A DNA stretch of 64,000 nt from Tetrahymena thermophila SB210 (Eukaryota; Ciliophora; Oligohymenophorea; Hymenostomatida; Tetrahymenidae). Below, piece by piece: positions 48,333-59,158 of the stretch (its first letter is position 1; each line of letters begins with the position of its first letter). The stretch spans positions 124,001-188,000 of the forward strand of contig NW_002476180.1 of the NCBI RefSeq assembly GCF_000189635.1. Direction: 5' to 3'. The translations under genes and the position numbers were made by a program. A model generated the notes under the pieces. The model had not been told where the DNA came from, did not search any database, and saw only the letters and a program-made list of their open reading frames with translations.

Positions 48333-49078
48333 TTTAGGTCTTTATTTTATTCAGATATTTATTTAAAAAAGGAATAATTATTCAGCTTTAATAAATATTT
48401 ATTTTCTAAGTTGTAATGCAAAGTAATTTAATAATTTATGGCGACTTAGATATTTAAATAAAATATCTAAAAACTTGTTTTGATGCTATCAGAAGTGATA
48501 CAAAATTTTTTATTTTCAAAATTTGATTTAAAATCAGATTTTTTTGATGAGAAACAATATTAATTATATTTAAATGAATTTTTATGGAAATAAAATTAAT
48601 TTTTTTATACTTTCATTTATCAAATATAAATTATGAATTAAGGTTAATTAAAAAAAAGGATAGATAAATATTTTTATAAATTGCTTTTATTCAATAAATA
48701 ATTTTTAAATACTTACTCTATTCGACATTGCATGTTATTCCTTTAAAATTATTGTTGTATATTTTAGTTTAAAAAACATATTATTTATATTTCTTAATAT
48801 ATTAAATAAGAAATATATATTTTGATTATTTGTTTTTCTCTATTGTACATCCAACACCATTTATTTAATAAATATATTCATTTAGCTTTTCATATTAAGC
48901 TATTTATTTAAAATAATTATCTAAATTTATATTAAGATATACTTTCTGAAGATAAATTTTTTTTTTTAGTTATTTAATTGTGCAAGTTAATAAATAATAT
49001 TTTCCTTTCTGTAAACAATTTAAAATAAAAATCAGCATAAAATTATTATTATTTTTAAAAACAATTTTAGTAAAAAAG
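48333..49078. other. Intergenic region between membrane protein gene and 5S cluster
   Basis: About 745 A+T-rich bases. An isolated ATG with a good donor-like gtaagt near 48715-48740 on - might be a 5' exon, but nothing supports it. No other feature. Confidence 0.5.
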
Positions 49079-49196
49079 GTTATCGACACTGGGACTTCCC
49101 AAGCGGTCCCCCACCTTAGTACTAACCCAGCCTTAAGGCGCTTAACTTCGGAGTTCGAATGGGATCCGGTGTTTTCACCTTAGTATGGCCGATAAC
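49079..49196 (-). rRNA. 5S rRNA, copy 1
   Basis: 118-120 nt gene on -. 5' and 3' ends pair (gttatcggcc with the gataac end). It has the conserved loop A/helix II-III block gatcccattcgaactccgaa and the internal control region aagcgccttaaggctgggtt. A T run (ccttttttacta on -) follows as pol III terminator. Sequence is typ­ical of ciliate 5S. Confidence 0.96.
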
Positions 49197-49320
49197 AAAA
49201 TTAATTAGAATTACTATGAAAATAAATTTAATTAAAAAAAAATTATGGTTAATATAAGAAATAAAATTAATTTATTCAATTTATAAAAAAATAAAAGCAC
49301 TAAAAAAAATTAAAAAAAAG

Positions 49321-49438
49321 GTTATCGACACTGGGACTTCCCAAGCGGTCCCCCACCTTAGTACTAACCCAGCCTTAAGGCGCTTAACTTCGGAGTTCGA
49401 ATGGGATCCGGTGTTTTCACCTTAGTATGGCCGATAAC
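49321..49438 (-). rRNA. 5S rRNA, copy 2
   Basis: Identical to copy 1 over its whole length, same orientation. It is followed on - by a T run. Distance from copy 1 start to copy 2 start is 242 bp. Confidence 0.96.
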
Positions 49439-49562
49439 AAAATTAATTAGAGTAAACATGAATATAAAAATAATTTAAAATAATTTTAATTATTAAAAAT
49501 AAATAAAAAATAATAAATTTTCAATTATTTATTTAAGATTAAAAACAATAAAAAATAAAAAG

Positions 49563-49680
49563 GTTATCGACACTGGGACTTCCCAAGCGGTCCCCCACCT
49601 TAGTACTAACCCAGCCTTAAGGCGCTTAACTTCGGAGTTCGAATGGGATCCGGTGTTTTCACCTTAGTATGGCCGATAAC
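49563..49680 (-). rRNA. 5S rRNA, copy 3
   Basis: Identical to the other copies. The T run after it on - is only five bases. The spacer between copies 2 and 3 differs from the other two spacers. Confidence 0.96.
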
Positions 49681-49805
49681 AAAATTAATTAGAATTACTA
49701 TGAAAATAAATTTAATTAAAAAAAAATTATGGTTAAAATAAGAAATAAAATTAATTTATTCAATTTATAAAAAAATAAAAGCACTAAAAAAAACAAAAAA
49801 AAAAG

Positions 49806-49923
49806 GTTATCGACACTGGGACTTCCCAAGCGGTCCCCCACCTTAGTACTAACCCAGCCTTAAGGCGCTTAACTTCGGAGTTCGAATGGGATCCGGTGTT
49901 TTCACCTTAGTATGGCCGATAAC
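49806..49923 (-). rRNA. 5S rRNA, copy 4
   Basis: Identical to the other copies and the 5'-most on the transcribed strand. The spacer separating it from copy 3 is almost identical to the one between copies 1 and 2. Confidence 0.96.
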
Positions 49924-50617
49924 AAAATACACATTACTATTGTTTATTTAAGATAGAATTAAAAAAACTTATAAAAAATAAAAATTGAAATAATATCTCT
50001 TTAACTTTTTTAATCTATTTTATTTTTAGAAAGAATATTAAAAATAGAAATTATAAAAATGTTATATGGGTATATTTAATTTTATGTTTGAAATGTTTGC
50101 TTAATTATCTTCTAATTTACACAAATTTTTAAAGTAGTGTTTATATATAGTTAAATTAATTGGTAACAATTTACTGATCTTTTATAAAATATTATGTAAA
50201 GAACCCAGAAAATTAATAATTGGTTATTTTGAATATAAATGGATGAGAATTAGTTTTTTAGAGTCTTAGAAATTAATTAGTGGTATGTAGAAACTTATTG
50301 TTTAATGTTTAAATGGCTAATAATTAATAAGTGAATTATTATTTTATTTAGAATTTAAAAATGAAAAAAAATCAACATTTATAATTTTACAAAATAAATA
50401 TTTTAAGAAGAAAAAAGTGGAAATCAGTCTTTTCAAAATAAATGAAAAAATAGTGTTTCAAAAGAGCAAGCAAGTATTTAGTATATTAACCAATTAATTT
50501 ATTGGCAAACAAATTTTTTTAATAAATATAAGCTGACTATACTGTTTAAGATAATCTAAGTATAATCTTTTATACTAATTAATAATAATATTAATTTTTG
50601 TTTAATACAAAAGTAAT
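49924..50617. other. Intergenic region
   Basis: About 690 A+T-rich bases between the 5S cluster and the next + gene. Nothing recognised. Confidence 0.6.
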
Positions 50618-52999
50618 ATGAATAAATTATAGGAGAGGTAAATTTTGATTGCCCTCCTACCAAAACGATTTCAATTTCATTCGAATGATCCTATTCTAAG
50701 AAAACATCCTCATTTAAGTGGACAGAATAACTTAGAGGAGTAGCAAGAAAGCTTTCCATAGCAGATTAAAAAGTAGTAGGAGTTAAAATTGAAGCAACTT
50801 ATAATGAGTAAAAAATTAAATAAATCAAAGCAGAATATGTTAAAGTAACTTGGAAACGAAGACTAAATACTTCTAAAAAATAGTCCAAAAAGCAAACGAA
50901 ATAAAAAAGAAGATTTCAGAATGATAAACCTTAATTAGCTTGATAAACACTACAGAGTCCGTGGAAGCAAAATAGAATCTAAAGATAAAATTGGTTAGAA
51001 CAGTTTTAATTTAGAATAAATTTAGTATGAAACTCTAGGAGAAGAAGATGAAGGAATTTAATAAAATTGCAACAAAATAGCAAATTATAAAAAAATTAAT
51101 TAAAAAGATTTTTAAAATAAGCTAAATTAGCAATAAACTGAGGATTAGACTATTAAAGATGGAGAAGACATCACAGTGCAATATTAAATAAATAATATTA
51201 AAAGCCAAATATAGAATTCAAAAGATATTAGATAACGCAGAAATATGATGAAGTTAGAGCTAAATGATAAATAAAGTTTTGAAATCAAGCAAAATACTTC
51301 AAAATCTACAGCAAAATCTGCAGACTACTATCAATAAATAGATTTATGTTTTAATAATAATTCATTAAACTCATCTTAACATTCGCCAAAAATAAAAAAA
51401 AGACTCTGTGATACTAAATTAAGGCAAGAAAATTAATATTAAAATAATTATTTAGATTCTTTAAATCATTCTTAAATTTAAGGGATGTCAACTGTTTTTC
51501 CTGAAAATTAGAAGTAATAGTAAAGTAGTACTAATAGGGAATATAAAAATTATGCAAAATATTTGAATTATAATCTACAGAGAAAAGCTTAATAGTCAAC
51601 ACCTTAATCTACCAATTAAAATTCTCACAGAAATTCAAAAGAAATGATTAATGATCTTTTAAGTATTTCTTCAATTTATAATTAACATTAAGAAAATAAA
51701 TTTTCAAATTCTATAACACCGAAATCTTTTTATGGTTTTCCAGTTAGTTTCGTTCCTGTTGGAGAGTAAGGGAATGAGCATACAAATGCTAAAGAATTAG
51801 ATTTTTTTAAATCAAATAAAATAGATAAAAGCAATACAAATCAAAGCTGTTATGCTACTCCATGTTAAGAAATAGGTAGTCCTTAATTTATATTTAGGAA
51901 AAAAAAGGAAACAATGAATAAGATTCTTGGATTTCTATCAAAGGATAAATAACCAAATATATATGAAAAGATGATCTTAAAAAATAAACAAATACACTTA
52001 ACAGGGCATCATATTGAAACATTTAGCAGTGCTTATAAATCTCATTTAGGAATAATAACTAATGCGCAATAATCAGTACAATAAAACTTCCAAGATTTGT
52101 ATTAACAAAATAAAATTGAAACATAAAAAACTGAAAGAATGGATACAGAACGAGAACGAGAGGGATAAGAGTTTAGTAACATCAAACTGAAGTAGTGGAT
52201 TAATCAAGGCTAAAATACAAAAGATACTGCATAGTTTGGAAAAAGTGAGGATATTATAAATTATAAAGAAAAATCTTATGATAATTTTTAAGAATCTCAA
52301 ATGTGTGCTTTTTATCCATATAATTAAATGGAATAAAATAAATTAAAAAAGGACGAGCTCATTTCTGTGAATAAAATACTTATACAGCCAAGAGCTAATT
52401 TAAGAAATGCTGTGATTCAGAGACCTTTAAGTACCTAAACAACTTTTTAGCCTAATTGCTAAAGCTACCTCTTTAATTCAAGTAACCCAACATCTCCTTC
52501 TAGATATGCAACTCCTAAAGATATTCAAAGAAAAAGTATTAATTACTTAAATATTTATTTTTTTATTAAATTTTATTAATTAAATATTTTAATCATGCAA
52601 AAAAAATATAAAAAATAAAAGAAAAGGAATAAATGAAAATAAAATAGATTTGATTTAAAACAAAAATTTATAATTTTTGAGTTATTTATTTACATAAGAA
52701 ATTAATTTAAAATATTTAAAATAAAAGATTTGTAAACACCTTCATCTCAAGCAGGATAGCAGGAAAATTAAAAGTCTAGGTCTAATATTTATCAAGCATC
52801 TAGAAAAAGTTCAATTAATTAAAATAGTAATTATATCAAATAAAATTCATCTAAATAAAATGAACAATTAAAGCAAGAGAAAAAATAGCCATAAAATATA
52901 TTGAATGATAATGATAAAATTGAAAGATGGATTGTGAATGATATTGATATTGATGAAACAATGAGTCCATTAGCTGATAAAACTAATTCTTTTTTTTGA
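50618..52999 (+). CDS. Unknown low-complexity protein, 729 residues
   Basis: Two exons: 50618-52535 and 52728-52999 (intron 192 nt, phase 1). The chain is hydrophilic, rich in Gln, Asn, Lys and Ser, with no membrane segment. Recurrent S/T-P sites (KNSPKSKRNKKED, SITPKSFYGFPVSF, RYATPKDIQR) could be proline-directed phosphorylation targets. More conserved-looking pieces are LLPKRFQFHSNDPILRK, NKILGFLSKDKQPNIYEKM and the C terminus ERWIVNDIDIDETMSPLAD. No domain recognised; presumably a largely disordered cytoskeletal or regulatory protein. The start choice (ATG 50618) has no family support; the frame is open from there. Confidence 0.65.
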
Positions 53000-54117
53000 G
53001 TAATCAGAACAATAGCTTTTCAAAGAAGCTTAATAATATTTTTAAGCAATTCTTCTTTGATTAATTCGAGTGATAATTTTAAAAATCGTTATACTAAAAA
53101 TATTTATTTATATGTTAAGATAGTGTCTTATTTATTATTTGTAAAAAATTAATTTATTATTTTATAAGTATATTATTTTATTTATATTTATTATTAACAA
53201 TCTCAATATACTTTTAAAGATAATAATTTTTTTATCTTAAGTTTTTCAAATTAAGATTTTGTTGAATTAAAAATATTTATTTATTAAATTAGAAAAAATT
53301 TATAAATTTAATATTGATTAAAGTTTATTTTAATTATCTTTTTTAAACATTTATATTTTATTATTGTTTAAGAGAGAAACATAATAACTATTTAAGATAA
53401 AAAATTTTCAAATCTTTTATGGGGTAATTTATTAACATTTCCTTATAATTAAATCATTAATTTTTATGATAAAAAGAGATGAATAATTTTTTTTATTTGT
53501 TAAATTTAAGATTTTTTTGTAGCAAATTTATTAATTTTTATAAAAAATAAGAAATAGCTAAATATTAATTATAATAATTGAATGTAATTTTATTTTTAGT
53601 ATTGTTGTATTCAATATATTTAAAATTGATAGTTGAAATAAAAATTATTTTAAGAAATCAATCTACAGCTAATTATTTATAATGTTTTTATTTTATTCAC
53701 TATTGAAAGATATTTTTTATTTAAACTTATTTGAATGGGAAAATCTTAATTATAATTGGCAATAAACTTGAAAATACGTATATTCAGATTGATAAAGATA
53801 TTTATTTCACATTGCATTTAATTATTGAAACTTTTATATTTAAAAAGAATTAGATCCGCAAACAAACAAAAAATCTTCTATCTACTTTATCTGAAAGATT
53901 TTAATTCTGATAAATATGAAATCCGAGTAAAAAGAAAATAAAATCTTTGGAGGGAAAATAAATGTATTGGATTTTAATCAGAATTTTTATTATAAATATC
54001 TGATTAACTAATAAAAGTGATTTAAAGATTAGAACAATTAAAAGTTAAATAAATTATATTAATCATTAAACATATCTAAGAATTTTTAATAATAAAAAGG
54101 ATAAATTATATCTATTA
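53000..54117. other. Intergenic region upstream of the PARP gene
   Basis: 1.1 kb of A+T-rich DNA between two + genes. Nothing recognised. Confidence 0.6.
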
Positions 54118-56679
54118 ATGCCTCCTAAAAGAGCTACTAGATCTTAATCTGCAGCAGCAGCAACTAAAGGTAAATAGGCTGCTACAAAAACTACAAAAAA
54201 AGATGCCAAGATTGAGGATAAAAAAGTGACTAGAGGAAGAAAAGCAGCCACTAAATCTCCTTCTCCTTCCCCTTCACCTAAAAAAACCCAAAAAGGTAAA
54301 CCTGCAGCAGCTTCTAAATCTAAATCTAAAGATACTAAAGTCGCAACAGTAGATAAGAAAAACACAAAAGCAGCTTAGAAAACTACTTAAAAAACAAAGT
54401 AAGCAAAAACAGCACCAGCACCTTCTCCCAAAAAAACCAATAAAAGAAAAGCTAAGAGTGTATCTCCCTCCCCAGATACAAAGGCCTAAACTAAAAAGAG
54501 TCCTGTCAAAAAAGTCAAAGATGTACCCAAAAAAGATGAATCTGAAGATGAGAAAAAAACTGTTAAATAGATCGTTAAAGGTATTTAATTGATATTAAAT
54601 AATTAACATAAAAATAATCATTATATTACTGGTATCATTTATATTTAATACTTAAATATTTTTTATAAAGGTAAATGTGCAGTTGATTAGTATGTACCAA
54701 ATTCAACACAATACACAGTTCTATAAGAAGGAAACTAAATTTACAATCTTACTTTGAATCAATCAAATGTTGATGCAAACAATAACAAATTCTATCTTGG
54801 ATAGGTGCTTGTTAAAGATGGAACTAGTATAAATCCTATTTTTTTAAAAAAAATATATTAAATTTATTTCTATAAAAAGATCAATACTCCGTTTTCTTTA
54901 GATGGGGAAGAGTTGGTGTTCCAGGACAATAAAGCATTAAAGTTTGTTCAAGTAAATTTGAAGCTATTAGCGAATTCTAAAAAAAGAAAAGCGATAAAAT
55001 TAAAGGAGGTTATACTGAAATTTTCATCAAATATGGTGAAGATGATGAAGATGAAAAGCCAAAGAGTAATTTTAATAGAATTAATTAATTAATTTATTTA
55101 TTTATTTTTAAAAATGTGTTGAAATTAGAAAAATAAACTACTTAACCTACAAAGAGAAAAGATTGTACTTTATCTGCTGCAGTTCAAACCTTGATAAACG
55201 ACATTTTTGATATGAAAATGATTGAGAGTACAATTAAAGAAATAGGTTATGATTCTAAAAAGATGCCTTTAGGTAAACTTGACGATAAAACAATTAAATA
55301 AGCTTACACTGTTCTCAAAGATGTAACTAGAAATTAAAAACACTTAAAATTTAAATTTAAAATACCTTTTATGTGATATTAAATAGCTTTTAGATGCTGT
55401 AAAAAATAATAAAGTTAGTGATTATGGTCGTTATTCTAGTTAATTCTACTCCCTTATTCCTCATGATTTTGGTTTCTAAAAAATGAGTAACTTCATTTTA
55501 AAAACTGAGGAATAAGTGCGTAAGAAGCTTTCAATGCTTTAAGATTTATCTGACTTAAAAATTGCAACTCAATTACTTAAAGAATCAGATTCAGATGACT
55601 CAATCTTAGATTAAAACTATAAAAAATTAAATGCAGAAATAAAAGAAGTCACAGATGTAAACATTTAAATTATTTTAGTTAAAAGAAATTGAGATAAAAA
55701 TATCTTATCATTTTTAATGTTTGTTTTAAGCTTTAAAAAAATAAATTCTAATATCTTCAAATTTGAGAAAAGTTTAATGAAGAAAATATACAACTAAGCA
55801 AGCATAATTAAATTCATAGGTTTTGATTTAAAATAAAATAAAAAACATTTTGAGATCTAATAGATTAAAATATTAATTTATTAAGTTAGTTAATTAGTTG
55901 GTTACACTTAGAAATCATTTATTTTTTTTTGATTAAGTTAGAATTCAAGTGATAAAGCATTATTTATTTTTAATAATTTAATAGAAAAAGACATTAGACA
56001 TTATTAAGAATTATGTTAATCAAGGCAAAGGACATTATAGCCCTAAGATTTTAGAAATATTTTCAGTAAAAAGAAAAGGCGAGCAAGAACGTTACTCAAA
56101 AAATATTGGAAACGATACACTCTTATGGCATGGGTCCCGTATTTCAAACTTTGTTGGTATATTATCTTAAGGTCTTCGTATTGCTCCTCCTGAGGCTCCT
56201 GTTACTGGTATAAATTAATAATTAAATAGATAAAATATCCAATATGAATTGATTTTTTTTAATTTTAGGTTATAATTATGGTAAGGGTATTTACCTTGCA
56301 GATTAATTTACTAAATCTTGTGATTATTGTGCAGGTAATAGTGATGGTATCCATTACATCATGCTCATAAAGGCTGCTCTAGGAACTCCTAACAAAATAG
56401 AAAAAACTGATTATAATGCTAATAATCTTCCTAAAGGAACTCATTCTTGCTGGGGTTGGGGTACTCATGGTCCTGAAGAATTCATAACATTTAATGGAGT
56501 TAAAGTACCTAAAGGCTAGGAAGTTAGAACTAAATCTAAGGTAAATAATTTTAAAAATTACTATTTTATTCATTTGTTTCTATTTAATTTATTAGCACTA
56601 TATGAAATATAACGAGTTTATCATTTATGATATTGCTTAAGCTCAAATAGATTATCTAATTAGATTTAAAAAGTACTGA
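54118..56679 (+). CDS. Poly(ADP-ribose) polymerase, PARP2-like
   Basis: Eight exons: 54118-54580, 54671-54826, 54880-55065, 55129-55322, 55387-55656, 55985-56207, 56269-56540, 56596-56679; 615 residues, phases all consistent. The first about 155 residues form a Lys/Ala/Pro-rich, histone H1-like DNA-binding tail with SPSPSP-type repeats and no zinc fingers, as in PARP2. Then comes a WGR domain (FFRWGRVGVPGQQSIKV and GGYTEIFIKYGEDD) and the alpha-helical regulatory domain (LINDIFDMKMIESTIKEIGY, KMPLGKL). The catalytic domain has the full H-Y-E triad: LLWHGSRISNFVGILSQGL, YGKGIYLADQFTKSCDYC and NEFIIYD. It should therefore make poly(ADP-ribose) in response to DNA breaks in the nucleus. The codon run for the last residues is inside a tandem repeat that continues downstream. 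Confidence 0.93.
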
Positions 56680-57290
56680 GTTAGTTTAAAGTTATTATAA
56701 GCCATATTTCTTATGAAAATTTATTTGATAGTTTGTTTGAATATTTATTTTATGCCTTGTATTGTATTTTTATTGAAATAAATTAATTGGTAACTTGATT
56801 TTTATTAAATTTTTTTTTAAAATATTTTTGATTATTCTCAAATAGATTATCTAATTATATTTAAAAAGTACTGACTTAGCTTTTAAAAATAGTTTAAAGC
56901 TATTCCATGCTTCATATGAAATCTAATTAGTTTGTTTTTTCATTTGATTGAATATTTATTTTTTGCCTTGTATTGTTTTTTTATTGAAATAAATAAATTG
57001 GTAACTTAATTTTTATTCAATTGTCTTAAAATATTTTTTTTTATATTTTTGATTATTCTCAAATAGATTATCAAATTAGATTTAAAAAGAAAAAGTACTG
57101 ACTTACTTTTAAAAATAGTTTAAAGTTATTCCATGTTTCTTATAATATCTTATTAGTTTGTTTGTTTGAATATTTATTTTATGCCTTTTATTGTGTTTTT
57201 AGTAAAATACTTAATTTTTATTCAATTGTTTTAAAATATTTTTTTTATTTTTATTTTATATTTTTGATTACTTCTTGCAAATAAAAATTT
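56642..57290 (+). repeat. Degenerate tandem repeat, about 195-220 bp, three copies, starting inside the PARP last exon
   Basis: The block ctcaaatagattatctaatt through agtactga recurs at 56642, 56837 and 57058. Each is followed by a matching tail (tttgaatatttattttatgcc, attgaaataaat..aattggtaac, then atatttttgatta). Copy 1 encodes the PARP C terminus and its stop codon; copies 2 and 3 are noncoding echoes of it. Copy 3 has a small insertion in the block. Confidence 0.85.
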
Positions 57291-57294
57291 GCAA
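57275..57294. repeat. Perfect 8-bp inverted repeat
   Basis: ttgcaaat then aaaa then atttgcaa: an exact dyad of 8 bp with a 4-base centre, between the PARP tail repeats and the small gene that follows. It could be a protein-binding site in the promoter of that gene or chance. Confidence 0.5.
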
Positions 57295-57406
57295 TAAGTA
57301 TTTTAATAATTGATTAAAAAAAATATAGAAGATATATTCTTAATTCATAAAAGAAATAGAAGCCAAACAAGCATTTCTAAACTAGACAAAAGCATAAATA
57401 AAATTA

Positions 57407-57898
57407 ATGGATAAAACTTACATCATAAATTAAATCAGTAAGATTAATTAAAGCATAGAAGAGCTAGAAAAAGCCCAAATGTTTGTGAAGAAAACGATCC
57501 CGATTTTCGAAGAGTAATAAAATGATGGGTTCACTACACCAAAGAGCAAAAAGAGTACTTATTCATATTTAGGGAGCGATTATTAAACAAGTATTTCAGG
57601 AGATAATTTCAGCAATTACTAATAAAGCATAGGACTTACAAAGGACGATGAATTCCCAGAGCATATGTATGAAAGCCCGAAATAAACTACCAGCTTAAAA
57701 TTTAAATTTATAAACAACACTTATATTTACTTTGATGAAGAAGAAATAGAATAGTAGAATAAACTTAAGAGCTAACAATAATAGAATAAAAAAAACTTCA
57801 ATAGTAATTTATACTAAAATATTTTCCATAAACAATAGCCTGATGAAAATGATTTGAGAGTTATTCTAGGCCTTCCTATATTTGAAAAAGAAGATTGA
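57407..57898 (+). CDS. Unknown small protein, about 163 residues (5' end uncertain)
   Basis: From ATG 57407 to TGA 57898, 164 codons, no intron seen. The sequence is acidic and Gln/Asn-rich: an N-terminal helix (INQISKINQSIEELEKAQMF), a Ser/Thr-rich middle with TTPKSKKSTYSY, and a more ordered end (FINNTYIYFDEEEIEQQ, DLRVILGLPIFEKED). The same frame is open and coding-like for about 140 bases upstream (FIKEIEAKQAFLNQTKAQIK), with no ATG there, so an earlier exon is likely missing from this model. No family recognised. Confidence 0.55.
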
Positions 57899-59158
57899 GG
57901 AATTTTATATTAAATTTTTTGGTCACCTTAATAGCATTGCTATAAAATAGAATACACACAAAATATAATAAAAATTATTTGTAAATAAAAAATATAATAA
58001 CAACCTGTAAAATAAACTCTAACTTATTGAATTTGACAAAATAAATACAGACTAAAATAGATTTGAAAAGAAGCATTTGCTTATATATTATAAATTATTA
58101 CCTTCATATGTCTATATACCATTTATTTGTTTTATATATTTATAATATAAAGTTATTTTGTATCAAAAATATGTTATTTAATATATACCTCTTGTTAATC
58201 ACCAATAAAAATTAATATTTTCAAAAGCTATAAATCTTATTTCAATAAAATAAAGTAAATTATTATAACAAATAAACTAAAAATAATTATTGTAATAATT
58301 AGCTTAATTTAATTGTAAAATATATTAATCTACATTTCATTGTAAGAATTATACTCAAATAGCTTATTTCTTAAAAACATAATTATTTAATTTATTATAT
58401 AAATTTAAAAAACAAATCTAAAAAATAAGGTAGGTTATGTTACTTACTTACATTAATTTAGAATACTTTAATATTTTTAAATTAAATTAGTTAATAATGA
58501 ATTAAAATAATGAAAAAATTCATTTATATATTTATATAAGGATTGCTGAAAATAAATGGGATACTTGAAATTTTTAATAGAAAAATAAAATAAAAAAAAA
58601 CATTACTATTAAAAATAAAACTTCCAAAAGTTAATATTTTATTTTTTCATATCTCTATTAAAAAATTTATTTAATTTATAAATGATAAAAAGAATTAATA
58701 ATAAATTATAAAAAAATAGATGTTAAAAAGATAAAGTTTTTTTACATGAATTTATATAATAATTTTACAAAATAAATAAAAAGTTTATAAAAAAAAGTTT
58801 ATTCATATATTTAGGGTTTATTTTTCAATAGTATTCAATAAATTAATATTTTATTTTTTCATTATATAAGTTAAAATTTATTTTTAAATATAAATAAATA
58901 TAAAAAAACTTAAAAATAAATAATAAAGAAAGTTATACAAGAATTAAGAGCATTTAATTACAATTAATAAAATAAATCAATAATATTTTATTAAAATTTT
59001 ATTTTTTCAAATATTTAATTAAAATTTTTAAATATGAATAAATAATACAAAGATTTCAAAAAAATATTAAAATGAAATTTATTGAAAAAGTGTTTGTTTT
59101 TTTTGTTAACTTGTTTAAATATTCCACTTAATTTAATTAAGCTGTTCAATTTCAATCA
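57899..59158. other. Intergenic region
   Basis: 1.26 kb between converging genes. Very A+T-rich, with a loosely repeated ttaatattttattttttca motif at about 58632, 58845 and 58982, suggesting an old tandem repeat. No gene recognised. Confidence 0.55.

Larger units (their letters stand above)
49079..49923 (-). repeat. 5S rDNA cluster built from a duplicated two-gene unit
   Basis: Four identical 5S genes with spacers of 124, 124 and 125 bases. Spacers 49197-49320 and 49681-49805 are nearly identical (sharing aattagaattactatgaaa and ataaaagcactaaaaaaa), whereas 49439-49562 is different. The repeat period is therefore about 484-485 bp (two genes), implying duplication of a gene pair. Confidence 0.9.

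Noticed and set aside
48700-48745. Possible extra 5' exon (ATG followed by gtaagt) for the membrane protein at 46661-48332
   Set aside because: Only a few codons long and with no supporting acceptor or similarity; the ATG at 48332 gives a good N terminus.
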